Source: Rhodococcus rhodochrous
GTDB taxonomy: Bacteria > Actinomycetota > Actinomycetes > Mycobacteriales > Mycobacteriaceae
Direction of reading: 5' to 3'
NCBI RefSeq assembly: GCF_014854695.1
Contig: NZ_CP027558.1
Location: 186,001 to 250,000 of the forward strand
Length of the DNA: 64,000 nt
Below the pieces are notes generated by a model. That model made no database searches and was not told the origin of the DNA. It saw only the letters and a program-made list of their open reading frames with translations. The position numbers and the translations under genes were made by a program. Positions 36,269 to 44,329 of this stretch are shown piece after piece. How positions within the stretch are numbered: position 1 is the first letter of the stretch; every line of letters begins with the position of its first letter.

Positions 36269-37525
36269 GTGACTGAGATTGCCATAGAACACGGATTGGT
36301 GTGGGTAGGCCCGGACGAATCCTATTCGGAGGGACTGCTCTACATCGAAGACGGCAGGGTCAGCTATGCGGGCGAATACAAGGCAGAGGTGGTCCGGCCC
36401 GGCGTCGCGCGGCTCGATGCATCGGGATGTGTCGTTCTGCCGGGTCTGGTGGATTGTCATGTGCACCTGACAACGAACTCGGATCACGAGCGGATCCTTC
36501 CCAGCGATGTGTTCCGGGGTCAAAAAAGCGGTCCGGAAAAGCTGCTTCATGGCTATCGCAACTCGCTCCGTGCCCTACGATCAGGGTTCACCACGCTCCG
36601 ATGCATGGGGCATCGGGGAGTGGGCGAAGTCGAACTGCGTGACATGGTCGCCGACGACCTGATCGTCGCTCCGAACCTTCTGGTCGCGCCGTGGTGGATA
36701 ACCATGACGAACGGCCACGGTGACCTGTTCTACCCTCCTTACACGCCACGCCGCGAATGGGATACCGCAGACGGTGTCGATGCCTGCCGGCAAATGGTCC
36801 GGTTGCAGGCCCGAAGCGGTGCGGACTTCATCAAGGTCATGGCCAGCGGTGGTATGTCGAAAGGAGAGAAACCGCACTGGCCCAATTACAGTGTCGAGGA
36901 ACTCACGGCGATCGTCGAAGAGGCGCACGACATGGATCTGCGCGTCGCCGCGCATGCCCTGTCGTTGGAAGGGATTCGACGCAGTATCGAAGCCGGCGTG
37001 GACAGCATCGAGCACGGCTCGTTCCTCGACGAAGAATGCGCTTCGGAAATGGCGCAAAAGGGAATATTCTTGGTCCCGACCCTCGCGTTCAACGACTGGT
37101 GCCAACGCGAAGGGACGGCCCGAGGCCTGACCGAAGCCGGAGTCGAAAGCCTGCGCGAGGCGCACGATCGGGCTCTGGAATCGTTCGATATCGCCCGTTC
37201 GGCTGGAGTCAAGATCGCGATGGGAACGGACTCATCCGGGTCCCTGTGCCCGTTCGGTTCCCATTACCGAGAACTCGAACTGTATGTCGAACACGGGATG
37301 TCGGTGAATGAAGCGTTGGCGTCAGCCACCGTCGTGGCTTCGGAACTTCTCGACCGCCCGGACATCGGCTCGCTGCGACCCGGCTCGATCGGAGATGCGC
37401 TGGTGGTCGATGGGACCATCCTTTCGGACATAACTCGCCTGCGACAGGGAATCAAAGCGGTCGTCCGATCGGGCCGTGACGTCACCAGCTATCTGGAGGA
37501 ATCGGCCGCGTTGCTCTCGCTCTGA
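36269..37525 (+). CDS. Metal-dependent amidohydrolase (PyrC candidate)
   Basis: 418 residues. The start is the GTG at 36269 with AAGAGG five bases upstream; the ATG overlapping it is immediately followed by an out-of-frame stop. Amidohydrolase-superfamily signs: PGLVDCHVHL (metal His pair), DFIKVMASGGM (possible bridging-Lys position), RVAAHALS and DSIEHGSFLD (His ligands), and MGTDSSGS (catalytic Asp). It resembles imidazolonepropionase/aryldialkylphosphatase-type members. It would hydrolyse the N-formyl enamine acid to succinic semialdehyde, formate and ammonia in the pyridine pathway. Confidence 0.87.
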   Translation: MTEIAIEHGLVWVGPDESYSEGLLYIEDGRVSYAGEYKAEVVRPGVARLDASGCVVLPGLVDCHVHLTTNSDHERILPSDVFRGQKSGPEKLLHGYRNSLRALRSGFTTLRCMGHRGVGEVELRDMVADDLIVAPNLLVAPWWITMTNGHGDLFYPPYTPRREWDTADGVDACRQMVRLQARSGADFIKVMASGGMSKGEKPHWPNYSVEELTAIVEEAHDMDLRVAAHALSLEGIRRSIEAGVDSIEHGSFLDEECASEMAQKGIFLVPTLAFNDWCQREGTARGLTEAGVESLREAHDRALESFDIARSAGVKIAMGTDSSGSLCPFGSHYRELELYVEHGMSVNEALASATVVASELLDRPDIGSLRPGSIGDALVVDGTILSDITRLRQGIKAVVRSGRDVTSYLEESAALLSL

Positions 37526-37650
37526 GAGTCGTCTCCGTCGGGAAGCAGATATCGGTACCGGAAATCTGAAAACCGGGGCCGAACATCAACGACTCCGGCC
37601 TCGGCCGATAGTAGTTGCACGAATTGAATTGACGAGAAAGCGAGAAGGAA

Positions 37651-37848
37651 ATGCCGTACATCGAAGCAAGCTTCTTCGAAGAAAGGTTCTCCGAGACGAA
37701 GTTCTCCGGCGAGATGGTGGCAGCGCTGACCGAAGCGGTGTCCTCGATCCTGGGAGAAGAGATCGGATCGGAAACAACGGTCGTGCTGCATGGTGTACCG
37801 CGTGAGCGGTGGGGACATGGAGGCCGGACCATGGAAAAGAGCAGCTGA
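37651..37848 (+). CDS. 4-oxalocrotonate tautomerase-like protein
   Basis: 65 residues with a GAAGGA-type site upstream. It begins MPYIEASFFEERFSET, so processing would expose Pro1, the catalytic base of this superfamily. It ends with VPRERWGHGG, similar to the VPxxxWGxGG motif of 4-OT proteins. Length (about 62 after Met) is typical of hexameric 4-OTs. It could interconvert enamine/enol and keto or imine forms of the four-carbon intermediates made by the preceding enzymes. It is the last gene before a strong hairpin. Confidence 0.88.
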   Translation: MPYIEASFFEERFSETKFSGEMVAALTEAVSSILGEEIGSETTVVLHGVPRERWGHGGRTMEKSS

Positions 37849-37931
37849 GCAGACCCCGCCGGCAAAGGTGCGCATTCGGCAACTCACCGGTACCACCGTG
37901 GTTCGGCGAACCACCTCTGCCGCTCCGATAC

Positions 37932-37972
37932 ATGCTGGCGGCGCGCAGCTTTCGGCTGCGCGCCGCCAGCAT
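37932..37972. terminator. Strong terminator hairpin after the plus-strand arm
   Basis: Perfect 18-bp GC-rich arms with a 5-base loop TTTCG, followed by ATATTACT. It closes the NAMPT-ALDH-amidohydrolase-tautomerase unit and separates it from the molybdoenzyme genes. Confidence 0.88.
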
Positions 37973-38179
37973 ATATTACTGGATGATCAGTAATCCGGAT
38001 TCTGTACATCACCTCCGAATCGTGGAGACGCCGCCACGCTCGATAGGTTCGGATGCAGTCAGGAAACAACCAACGGAACCTCCGAGAGGGCACGGTTATC
38101 AACTGCCGCGACAGGGGGTCTCGTCTTCTCGGCGTCGAAACCGACTTTCTCTCGGTGGGGTGTGCTCGCCGACCGATCG

Positions 38180-40558
38180 ATGGGTACGACACAGCGTATG
38201 ACCGATATCAGCGATCCGCTCGTTCACGACGAGAACGACATCGAAGTCAGCGAGCGCAAATCCTATGCCGCCGGGGTACCGGCGGTGTTGGTCTCGCTGC
38301 GGCACGGATTCGAGCAGATGGGTCCGGTGCGCACCGCCCGCACCTTGACGAAGCTGAACCAACAGCATGGCTTCGACTGCCCGGGCTGCGCGTGGCCGGA
38401 AACACCAGGTCACCGGAAACGTGCCGAATTCTGCGAGAACGGCGCCAAGGCTGTCGCCGAGGAAGCCACCACTCGCACCGTCGACCCCGGTTTCTTCGCC
38501 CGCCATTCTGTACCGGAACTGCTCGCACGCACCGACTACTGGCTCGGTCGCCAGGGCCGGCTGACGCACCCGATGATCATCCGGCCTGGCAGCCTCCACT
38601 ACGAGCCGATCGACTGGGACGATGCCTACGCGGTGATCGCCGAGCATCTGCGGGCGCTGCCGGACCCGAATGAGGCGATCTTCTACACCTCGGGGCGGAC
38701 CTCCAACGAGGCCGCGTTCTTGTACCAGTTGATGATTCGGTCGTTCGGCACCAACAACATGCCGGACTGCTCGAACATGTGCCACGAGTCTTCCGGTACG
38801 GCCCTGTCGGAGACCATCGGCATCGGCAAGGGTTCGGTGTCGGTGACCGACCTCGAACACGCCGACCTGATCCTCATCGCAGGCCAGAACCCCGGGACCA
38901 ACCATCCCCGCATGCTGTCGGTACTCGAGAAAGCCAAGGCCCGCGGCGCGAAAGTCATCGCGATCAACCCGCTGCCCGAAGCCGGGTTGTTGCGTTTCAA
39001 AGATCCTCAGAAGGCGCGTGGCGTGCTCGGCGAGGGAGTGGCGATCGCCGACGAGTTCTTGCAGATCCGCCTCGGCGGTGACCAGGCCCTGTTCCAAGGT
39101 CTGGCGAAACTGCTGCTCGCCGCCGAGGACCGTGCTCCCGGCACGGTCCTCGACCGCGACTTCCTCGACCGGCATTGTGCCGGTTTCGAGCAGTGGGCCA
39201 CCCATATCCGCGCCGTGGATCTGGACACCGTGTCGACTGCGACGGGTCTGAGCCGATCTCAGCTCGAGGACACTGCAGCAGCGTTGGTCGCCTCGAGAGC
39301 GACGATCATCTGCTGGGCGATGGGGTTGACCCAGCATCCCCACGCCGTGGCCACCATCGAAGACGCGGTAGCGCTGCTGCTGATGCGCGGGATGATCGGC
39401 ACGCGTGGGGCGGGGGTGTGCCCGGTGCGGGGACACTCCAACGTTCAAGGTGATCGCACCATGGGCATATGGGAGAAAGCCCCCGAGTCGTTCCTGCAGG
39501 CCCTCGATACCGAGTTCGGGATTCGCTGTCCCCGCCAGCACGGTTACGACGCGGTCGACGCGATCCGCGCCATGCGCGACGGCAAGGCGTCGGTGTTCAT
39601 GGCCATGGGCGGTAACTTCCTGTCTGCCACCCCCGACACCGAGGTGACCGCCGCCGCGCTGCGCAGTTGCGCGCTGACGGTGCAGGTCTCCACCAAACTC
39701 AATCGCAGTCATCTCGCGCACGGAGCGACCGGGATCATCCTGCCCACCCTGGGGCGGACCGACAAGGACATCCGCGGCGGACGCAAACAGATGGTGTCGG
39801 TGGAGGATTCGATGTCGGTGGTGCACCTGTCGCGTGGAGGGCTCACACCCGCCAGTTCGCATCTGCGTAGTGAGGTCGCCATCGTGTGCGAGCTCGCCCA
39901 GCACCTGTTCGGTTCCGGCCATCGGGTGCCGTGGGCGCGGTTCGCCGACGACTACGACTGCATTCGCGATGCGATTTCGCGGGTGATCCCCGGATTCGAG
40001 GACTTCAACACCCGGGTACGGCGGCCGGACGGGTTCGTCCTGCCCCACCCGCCGCGGGACGAACGCCGCTTCACCACCGACACCGGCAAGGCGACCTTCG
40101 TCGTCAACGACCTGCACTGGCTTCCTGTCCCCGAGGGTCGGCTGATCCTGCAGACGTTGCGCAGCCACGATCAGTACAACACCACCGTCTACGGCCTCGA
40201 CGACCGTTATCGCGGCATCAAGGCGGGCCGGCGGGTCCTGTTCATCCATCCCGACGACATCGAAGCGTCCGGATACGCTCCCGGCGACCGGGTGGATCTG
40301 GTGTCGGAGTGGACCCGTCCCGACGGCACCGTCGAGGAGCGCCGGGCCGAGGACTTCAGGCTCGTGCCCTATTCGACCCCGATGGGCAATGTTGCGGCCT
40401 ACTATCCCGAAACGAACCCGCTCGTGCCTCTCGACCATGTGGCACTCAAGTCCAACACTCCTGCTTCGAAGGCGGTCACCGTCCGCCTTGTGCCTCGTCG
40501 GGCGCCTGGGAAGCGGCCGGACGGGCCGGGTATCGAGCTCGATCCGAAGTCTGCGTAG
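38180..40558 (+). CDS. FdhF/YdeP-family molybdopterin oxidoreductase
   Basis: About 793 residues; start uncertain among GTG 38162, ATG 38180 and ATG 38198, none with a clear ribosome-binding site. It is an MGD-binding enzyme of the YdeP type: KSYAAGVPAVLVSL, FDCPGCAWPE (two Cys only), FYTSGRTSNEAAFLYQ, SNMCHESSG, GQNPGTNHPRM, RGHSNVQGDRTMG, and the C-terminal molydopterin-binding domain (DQYNTTVYGLDDRYRGI). There is no selenocysteine and no full N-terminal [4Fe-4S] motif. Substrate unknown; formate dehydrogenase activity should not be assumed. fdhD follows, supplying sulfur for the cofactor. Confidence 0.9.
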   Translation: MGTTQRMTDISDPLVHDENDIEVSERKSYAAGVPAVLVSLRHGFEQMGPVRTARTLTKLNQQHGFDCPGCAWPETPGHRKRAEFCENGAKAVAEEATTRTVDPGFFARHSVPELLARTDYWLGRQGRLTHPMIIRPGSLHYEPIDWDDAYAVIAEHLRALPDPNEAIFYTSGRTSNEAAFLYQLMIRSFGTNNMPDCSNMCHESSGTALSETIGIGKGSVSVTDLEHADLILIAGQNPGTNHPRMLSVLEKAKARGAKVIAINPLPEAGLLRFKDPQKARGVLGEGVAIADEFLQIRLGGDQALFQGLAKLLLAAEDRAPGTVLDRDFLDRHCAGFEQWATHIRAVDLDTVSTATGLSRSQLEDTAAALVASRATIICWAMGLTQHPHAVATIEDAVALLLMRGMIGTRGAGVCPVRGHSNVQGDRTMGIWEKAPESFLQALDTEFGIRCPRQHGYDAVDAIRAMRDGKASVFMAMGGNFLSATPDTEVTAAALRSCALTVQVSTKLNRSHLAHGATGIILPTLGRTDKDIRGGRKQMVSVEDSMSVVHLSRGGLTPASSHLRSEVAIVCELAQHLFGSGHRVPWARFADDYDCIRDAISRVIPGFEDFNTRVRRPDGFVLPHPPRDERRFTTDTGKATFVVNDLHWLPVPEGRLILQTLRSHDQYNTTVYGLDDRYRGIKAGRRVLFIHPDDIEASGYAPGDRVDLVSEWTRPDGTVEERRAEDFRLVPYSTPMGNVAAYYPETNPLVPLDHVALKSNTPASKAVTVRLVPRRAPGKRPDGPGIELDPKSA

Positions 40559-40569
40559 GAGAATCTCGA

Positions 40570-40727
40570 TGCCTGTTCTGTTCGCTCATGTGTTCATTGC
40601 TGTCGTCCAGCTGCTGCTGCGTTGTGTAGGCATGTCCTCGGCGTTATCTGCGCCCCGGTCGGAACAGCGTGTGCTCGCCGGCCGGTGCGACAGTTTCGAC
40701 GATGGGTTCGAATCATGGGGCGAGTGA
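40570..40727 (+). CDS. Possible small hydrophobic protein
   Basis: 52 codons; AGGAGA lies eight bases before the ATG. The first 22 residues ([20 protein letters not shown]) are hydrophobic like a membrane helix, and the rest is polar. It bridges the FdhF-like gene and fdhD and overlaps the fdhD start by 13 bases. It may be a leader that couples translation or a chance ORF. Confidence 0.3.
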
Positions 40728-41590
40728 CCACCCGTGCCCGCATCACCCGACTGCAGGGAACGCAGCGGGTGGTGCGTCCGGACACGGTCGTTGTCGAAGA
40801 ACCACTCGAACTGCGCGTCGATGGCACTGCACTGGCGGTGACGATGCGCACTCCCGGTTCCGACATCGAACTTGCCCAGGGGTTCTTGCTCACTGAAGGG
40901 ATCGTCACCGGCCGCGACGATATTGCTGCAATCCGTTACTGCAACAGCACGGGCGACGACGGGCGCAACACCTACAACGTCCTCGATATCGATCTCGCAC
41001 CCGGAGTGGCTCTGCCCGAGACCGGCATCGAACGCAACTTCTACACCACCTCCTCGTGCGGGGTGTGCGGGAAGGCCTCCCTCGATGCGATCCGCCAACG
41101 CTCCCGCCACTCACCGGCTCACGACCCGGTCGTGGTCGATCCGGAAGTGCTGGCGGTGATGCCCTCCGCGCTGCGACAGGCGCAGGAGACCTTCGACCGC
41201 ACCGGCGGATTGCATGCTGCCGGATTGTTCACCGCTGCAGGGGAACTCCTCGCACTGCGCGAGGATGTCGGACGCCACAATGCCGTCGACAAGATCATCG
41301 GCTGGGCGGTCGAGCACCGACGATTACCGCTGCGCCATACCGTGCTGCTGGTGAGCGGACGTGCCTCCTTCGAGCTGACCCAGAAAGCGGTCATGGCCGG
41401 CATTCCTGTTCTGGCGGCCGTTTCCGCGCCGTCGTCGCTGGCCATCGACCTTGCTCATGACGCCGGTTTGACTCTTGTCGGGTTCCTGCGCGGGGACACC
41501 ATGAACGTCTATACCCGCGCCGAACGGGTTGGTACGGGGAACGCAGGTCTCGACTCTGCGAGCACTTCTACCGGAGCTTTTGATGGATAG
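40715..41590 (+). CDS. fdhD: Formate dehydrogenase sulfurtransferase FdhD
   Basis: 291 residues from the ATG at 40715. FdhD family: [35 protein letters not shown], the catalytic loop [13 protein letters not shown] with its Cxx[28 protein letters not shown], and [14 protein letters not shown]. It transfers sulfur from a cysteine desulfurase to the bis-MGD cofactor of FdhF-type enzymes, in line with its position after the molybdoenzyme. Its end overlaps the next gene by eight bases. Confidence 0.95.
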   Translation: MGRVTTRARITRLQGTQRVVRPDTVVVEEPLELRVDGTALAVTMRTPGSDIELAQGFLLTEGIVTGRDDIAAIRYCNSTGDDGRNTYNVLDIDLAPGVALPETGIERNFYTTSSCGVCGKASLDAIRQRSRHSPAHDPVVVDPEVLAVMPSALRQAQETFDRTGGLHAAGLFTAAGELLALREDVGRHNAVDKIIGWAVEHRRLPLRHTVLLVSGRASFELTQKAVMAGIPVLAAVSAPSSLAIDLAHDAGLTLVGFLRGDTMNVYTRAERVGTGNAGLDSASTSTGAFDG

Positions 41591-41840
41591 GACAGTGGCT
41601 ATCGAGGTGCGCTACTTCGCCGCAGCGGCAGAGACCGCAGGGACGGAGAAGGAAACGGTGGCATTGCCGCCTACCACCGACCTCGGGACGTTGAAGACGG
41701 TGCTGATCGACCGACACGGCCCCGATATGGCTCGTGTGCTGTCGGTGGCGATGTTCTTGGTCGGGGATGAGCTCACCCGTGACCCCGCTCGTGCTGTGGG
41801 TCCTGTAGTCGACGTGCTACCACCGTTCGCCGGCGGCTGA
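41583..41840 (+). CDS. MoaD/ThiS-family sulfur carrier
   Basis: 85 residues; the ATG lies inside the end of fdhD. Beta-grasp layout ([15 protein letters not shown], then [32 protein letters not shown]) with the terminal Gly-Gly that is adenylated and thiocarboxylated in MoaD. It should donate sulfur in molybdopterin synthesis, matching the molybdoenzyme-FdhD pair upstream. Confidence 0.9.
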   Translation: MDRTVAIEVRYFAAAAETAGTEKETVALPPTTDLGTLKTVLIDRHGPDMARVLSVAMFLVGDELTRDPARAVGPVVDVLPPFAGG

Positions 41841-42005
41841 AGTGAGACCTCGATGTCGATACGTGTGATTGCTACAACGACGACGGACGAGCAGTCCGAC
41901 ACGTAGGTGAGCACATCGAATTCTTCGAGTTCGGCGAGGGTTGATAAGGCCGTGCCCGCGCCGGCCTGCAGCGTCGCCATCGGAGAGGACTCCTCGGATG
42001 AATAT

Positions 42006-43403
42006 TCATCGCTTCGTTGAGGTCTTTTCCGGATACGCGCGGTGAGCGAGAGGTGGGCATGTTTGTGTGGTCAGGTGCGGGCAATGGTGCGGTGCGGTGA
42101 GGGTGAACTGCTCGAAGGCGTCGTCGAGTTCGAGGTGGATTGCGTTGTTCGCGATTACGACGCGGTGGGCGTCGAGACCGAGCAGTCGGGCGACGACGAA
42201 GGTTGCGCTCAAGGTTGCGACGTTTCTGGTGATCCCGAGTGGGAGGAGGGATCCGGTGTCGGTGAGGGCTTCGTGTTCGCCGGCTCTGAGGACGAGTCTG
42301 GCGTCGGGGTGCACTCCGTGGGCTGCCACGGACACGGCGATGTTGTCACGGTCGTCGGAGCCCACGGCGGCAAGGCATCGGGCCCGGTCGAGGCGGGCGC
42401 GTTCGAGGAGGGTTCTGTCGGTACCGTGCCCGACGATGGTGGGAATGTTCAGCGCTCGGGCCAGGCGCAGATTGCGGGCTCGATCGTCGCGTTCGATGGC
42501 GACGACGGGGATGCCGAGTTTGCGGAGTTCGAGGCACAACCGGAGACCGACCTGTCCCAATCCGACGACGATGACGTGGTTGCGGCGGGGGAGAACCCGT
42601 TGACCGATCAAGCCGATGAGGCTGGTTCCGAGCAGACGTTCGATTATCCCGGCGGTGAACATGGCGGTGAACACGATCGCCGCCAACATCGCCAGAGCCG
42701 CGAACACGTCATAGGTGTGGTCGCCGTGTGAGGCCGGTGCGGGACCGACGGTGGCGACGACCTGGACTGCTTCTTTGAGGGACTCGACCCAGTGGTGGCC
42801 TTTGCCGACAGTGAGCCATATCCAATCGATCAGGAGGATGGCGAGCAGTCCGATAAGGCCGGTGAGCAGCATGCGGGTGCCGGCGTCGTGGGATCGCAGT
42901 GTGCCTACGGAGTGGACGAATCGGCGGCGAATTCTGCTGGTGCGGCTGTGGGGTAGCGGCTGCCAGGTCGGTTGGTCATCGTGGGCGGGTTGTCGGAGGA
43001 CGCGCGTGGTGCCATCGGGCGCGGTGTGCGCGGCGTCGATCGTGGCAGCGATGCACGGGCCGGCCAGGGACGGTGTCGCGAGGTCTGCGGGGGAGGTGAC
43101 CTGGCAGTGGGGAATCAATCGGGTGAGCTGGTTGGCGATAGTGCGGTCGAAGACGGTCACGACCATCGGTACGTGGGGACTGATGTGGGCTATGGCGAGG
43201 GCATAACGGACGGCGACCGCGTCGTCGTGGGTGACGACGGCGACCCCGGCCGGGTCGTGCTGGGTGATCTGCAGAAGTTCCGGGTCGTCGGGTGCATCGA
43301 GGTGGACAACATCGAAGTGGCGTTGGGTGAGCGAGGCGCACACGAGCCGGGCAACATTCGACGCGCCGATGACAACGAATGGGGACATCGGGCCGCCGGT
43401 CAC
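42006..43403 (-). CDS. Membrane protein with two RCK/TrkA-N domains
   Basis: 465 residues from a GTG overlapping the stop of the upstream gene. Order: N-terminal Rossmann (SPFVVIGASNVARLVCASL); a two-helix membrane unit at about 175-255 (MLLTGLIGLLAILLIDWIW and AALAMLAAIVFTAMF) around a pore-like segment VVATVGPAP; then a second TrkA-N domain (NHVIVVGLGQVGLRLCLEL) and a TrkA-C-like end. The usual K+ filter TVGYGD is replaced by TVGPAP, so selectivity is uncertain. It is related to Kef/CASTOR-type NAD-binding channels. Confidence 0.85.
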   Translation of the reverse strand: MTGGPMSPFVVIGASNVARLVCASLTQRHFDVVHLDAPDDPELLQITQHDPAGVAVVTHDDAVAVRYALAIAHISPHVPMVVTVFDRTIANQLTRLIPHCQVTSPADLATPSLAGPCIAATIDAAHTAPDGTTRVLRQPAHDDQPTWQPLPHSRTSRIRRRFVHSVGTLRSHDAGTRMLLTGLIGLLAILLIDWIWLTVGKGHHWVESLKEAVQVVATVGPAPASHGDHTYDVFAALAMLAAIVFTAMFTAGIIERLLGTSLIGLIGQRVLPRRNHVIVVGLGQVGLRLCLELRKLGIPVVAIERDDRARNLRLARALNIPTIVGHGTDRTLLERARLDRARCLAAVGSDDRDNIAVSVAAHGVHPDARLVLRAGEHEALTDTGSLLPLGITRNVATLSATFVVARLLGLDAHRVVIANNAIHLELDDAFEQFTLTAPHHCPHLTTQTCPPLAHRAYPEKTSTKR

Positions 43404-44155
43404 CGCACAGGTGCAGGGAACGAGGTGTAGGCAGTGAAGATGCCACCGGAGCCGATATCGGATGCTGGGTCGATCAGCTCCGGCAGCACCGCTTCGAGGG
43501 GTATCGGGGCAGCAGCGGCGACACCCGTCTCCGGAGTCGGGGTGGGTACCAGACGAATATTGTTGATCCGTAGGAGGTTACTGCCGAGTTCACGTCCGGC
43601 GGCAAGAGCGAAGGATTCGATTGCGCCGTCCATGGCGTCTCGCGCCGGTCCTCGATCGGTGATTCTGCGGAGCGTGTCCAGGCCGGTGACGGTGACGATC
43701 GATCCGATGCCGCCGGTGCGGTGGAGGGATGCTGCAGCACGTCTGGTTGTGTGGAACAACAAGGCCATGTGGTCGTAGGTGAACCGGCCCCAGTCGGCGG
43801 GGCGGATCTTGCGCAGCGAGTGGCATGCGGTTTCCGGGCCGGGTAGCCATGCGGTGTGCACGAGCGCGTCGATGCCGTCGTGTCGTCGTTCGAGGTGAGT
43901 GAACATGTTGTCGACGTCGGATTCGAGGGTCAGATCGGCTGCGACCGGGTGAGCGATCCCGTCGTCATCGGTGATTCGGCCGGCGAGGTGTTCGGCAGCA
44001 TCGAGGGTGAAGCTGTGCGTGAACACGTGGTGTCCGACTGCCGCCAACGTTCGGGCCACGTGGGCACCTTCGTTCTGTTCGACGCCGGTGACCAGGACAC
44101 GCAGTGAGGTGGTCGGCAGAGCTGGCGGGTGCAGCGACGGTTCGGCGATGCTCAT
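43400..44155 (-). CDS. Short-chain dehydrogenase/reductase-like protein
   Basis: 251 residues from the ATG at 44155; upstream codons in frame are Pro/Arg-rich leader. The Rossmann fold is degenerate: LRVLVTGVEQNEGAHVARTLA instead of TGxxxGxG, VAADLTLESDVD, and DALVHTAWLPG in place of NNAG. The YxxxK motif is also not clear (RDAMDGAIESFALAAGREL). Cofactor use is therefore doubtful. Its stop overlaps the start of the double-RCK gene (GTGA), suggesting a joint function. Confidence 0.7.
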   Translation of the reverse strand: MSIAEPSLHPPALPTTSLRVLVTGVEQNEGAHVARTLAAVGHHVFTHSFTLDAAEHLAGRITDDDGIAHPVAADLTLESDVDNMFTHLERRHDGIDALVHTAWLPGPETACHSLRKIRPADWGRFTYDHMALLFHTTRRAAASLHRTGGIGSIVTVTGLDTLRRITDRGPARDAMDGAIESFALAAGRELGSNLLRINNIRLVPTPTPETGVAAAAPIPLEAVLPELIDPASDIGSGGIFTAYTSFPAPVR

Positions 44156-44175
44156 CTGAACTCGTTTCGAGGGTG

Positions 44176-44210
44176 CCGGGGGCGCGGGGGGAGGCGTTCC
44201 GCGCCCCCGG
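44176..44210. terminator. Terminator hairpin after the MHS transporter
   Basis: Perfect 12-bp arms CCGGGGGCGCGG/CCGCGCCCCCGG with an 11-base loop, between the transporter stop and the next gene on the same strand. Confidence 0.75.
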
Positions 44211-44329
44211 GATTCGGGGTGGGATGGATGTCTGTCGAGGTACACGGTTGTGGGATCAGGCGCGGACGAATCGGCGGCCGGCCGAAGGGGGCGGGGCGTC
44301 GTCGACCGGGGACCGGTGCGTGAGCGTGC

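Noticed and set aside
38099-40438. Very long minus-strand open frame (779 codons)
   Set aside because: It is antisense to the FdhF-like gene, whose plus-strand product has clear molybdoenzyme motifs; the antisense product has no family features and arises from high GC at third positions.
38180-40558. True formate dehydrogenase with selenocysteine
   Set aside because: No in-frame UGA, and the N-terminal cluster motif is reduced to CPGC as in YdeP-type proteins.
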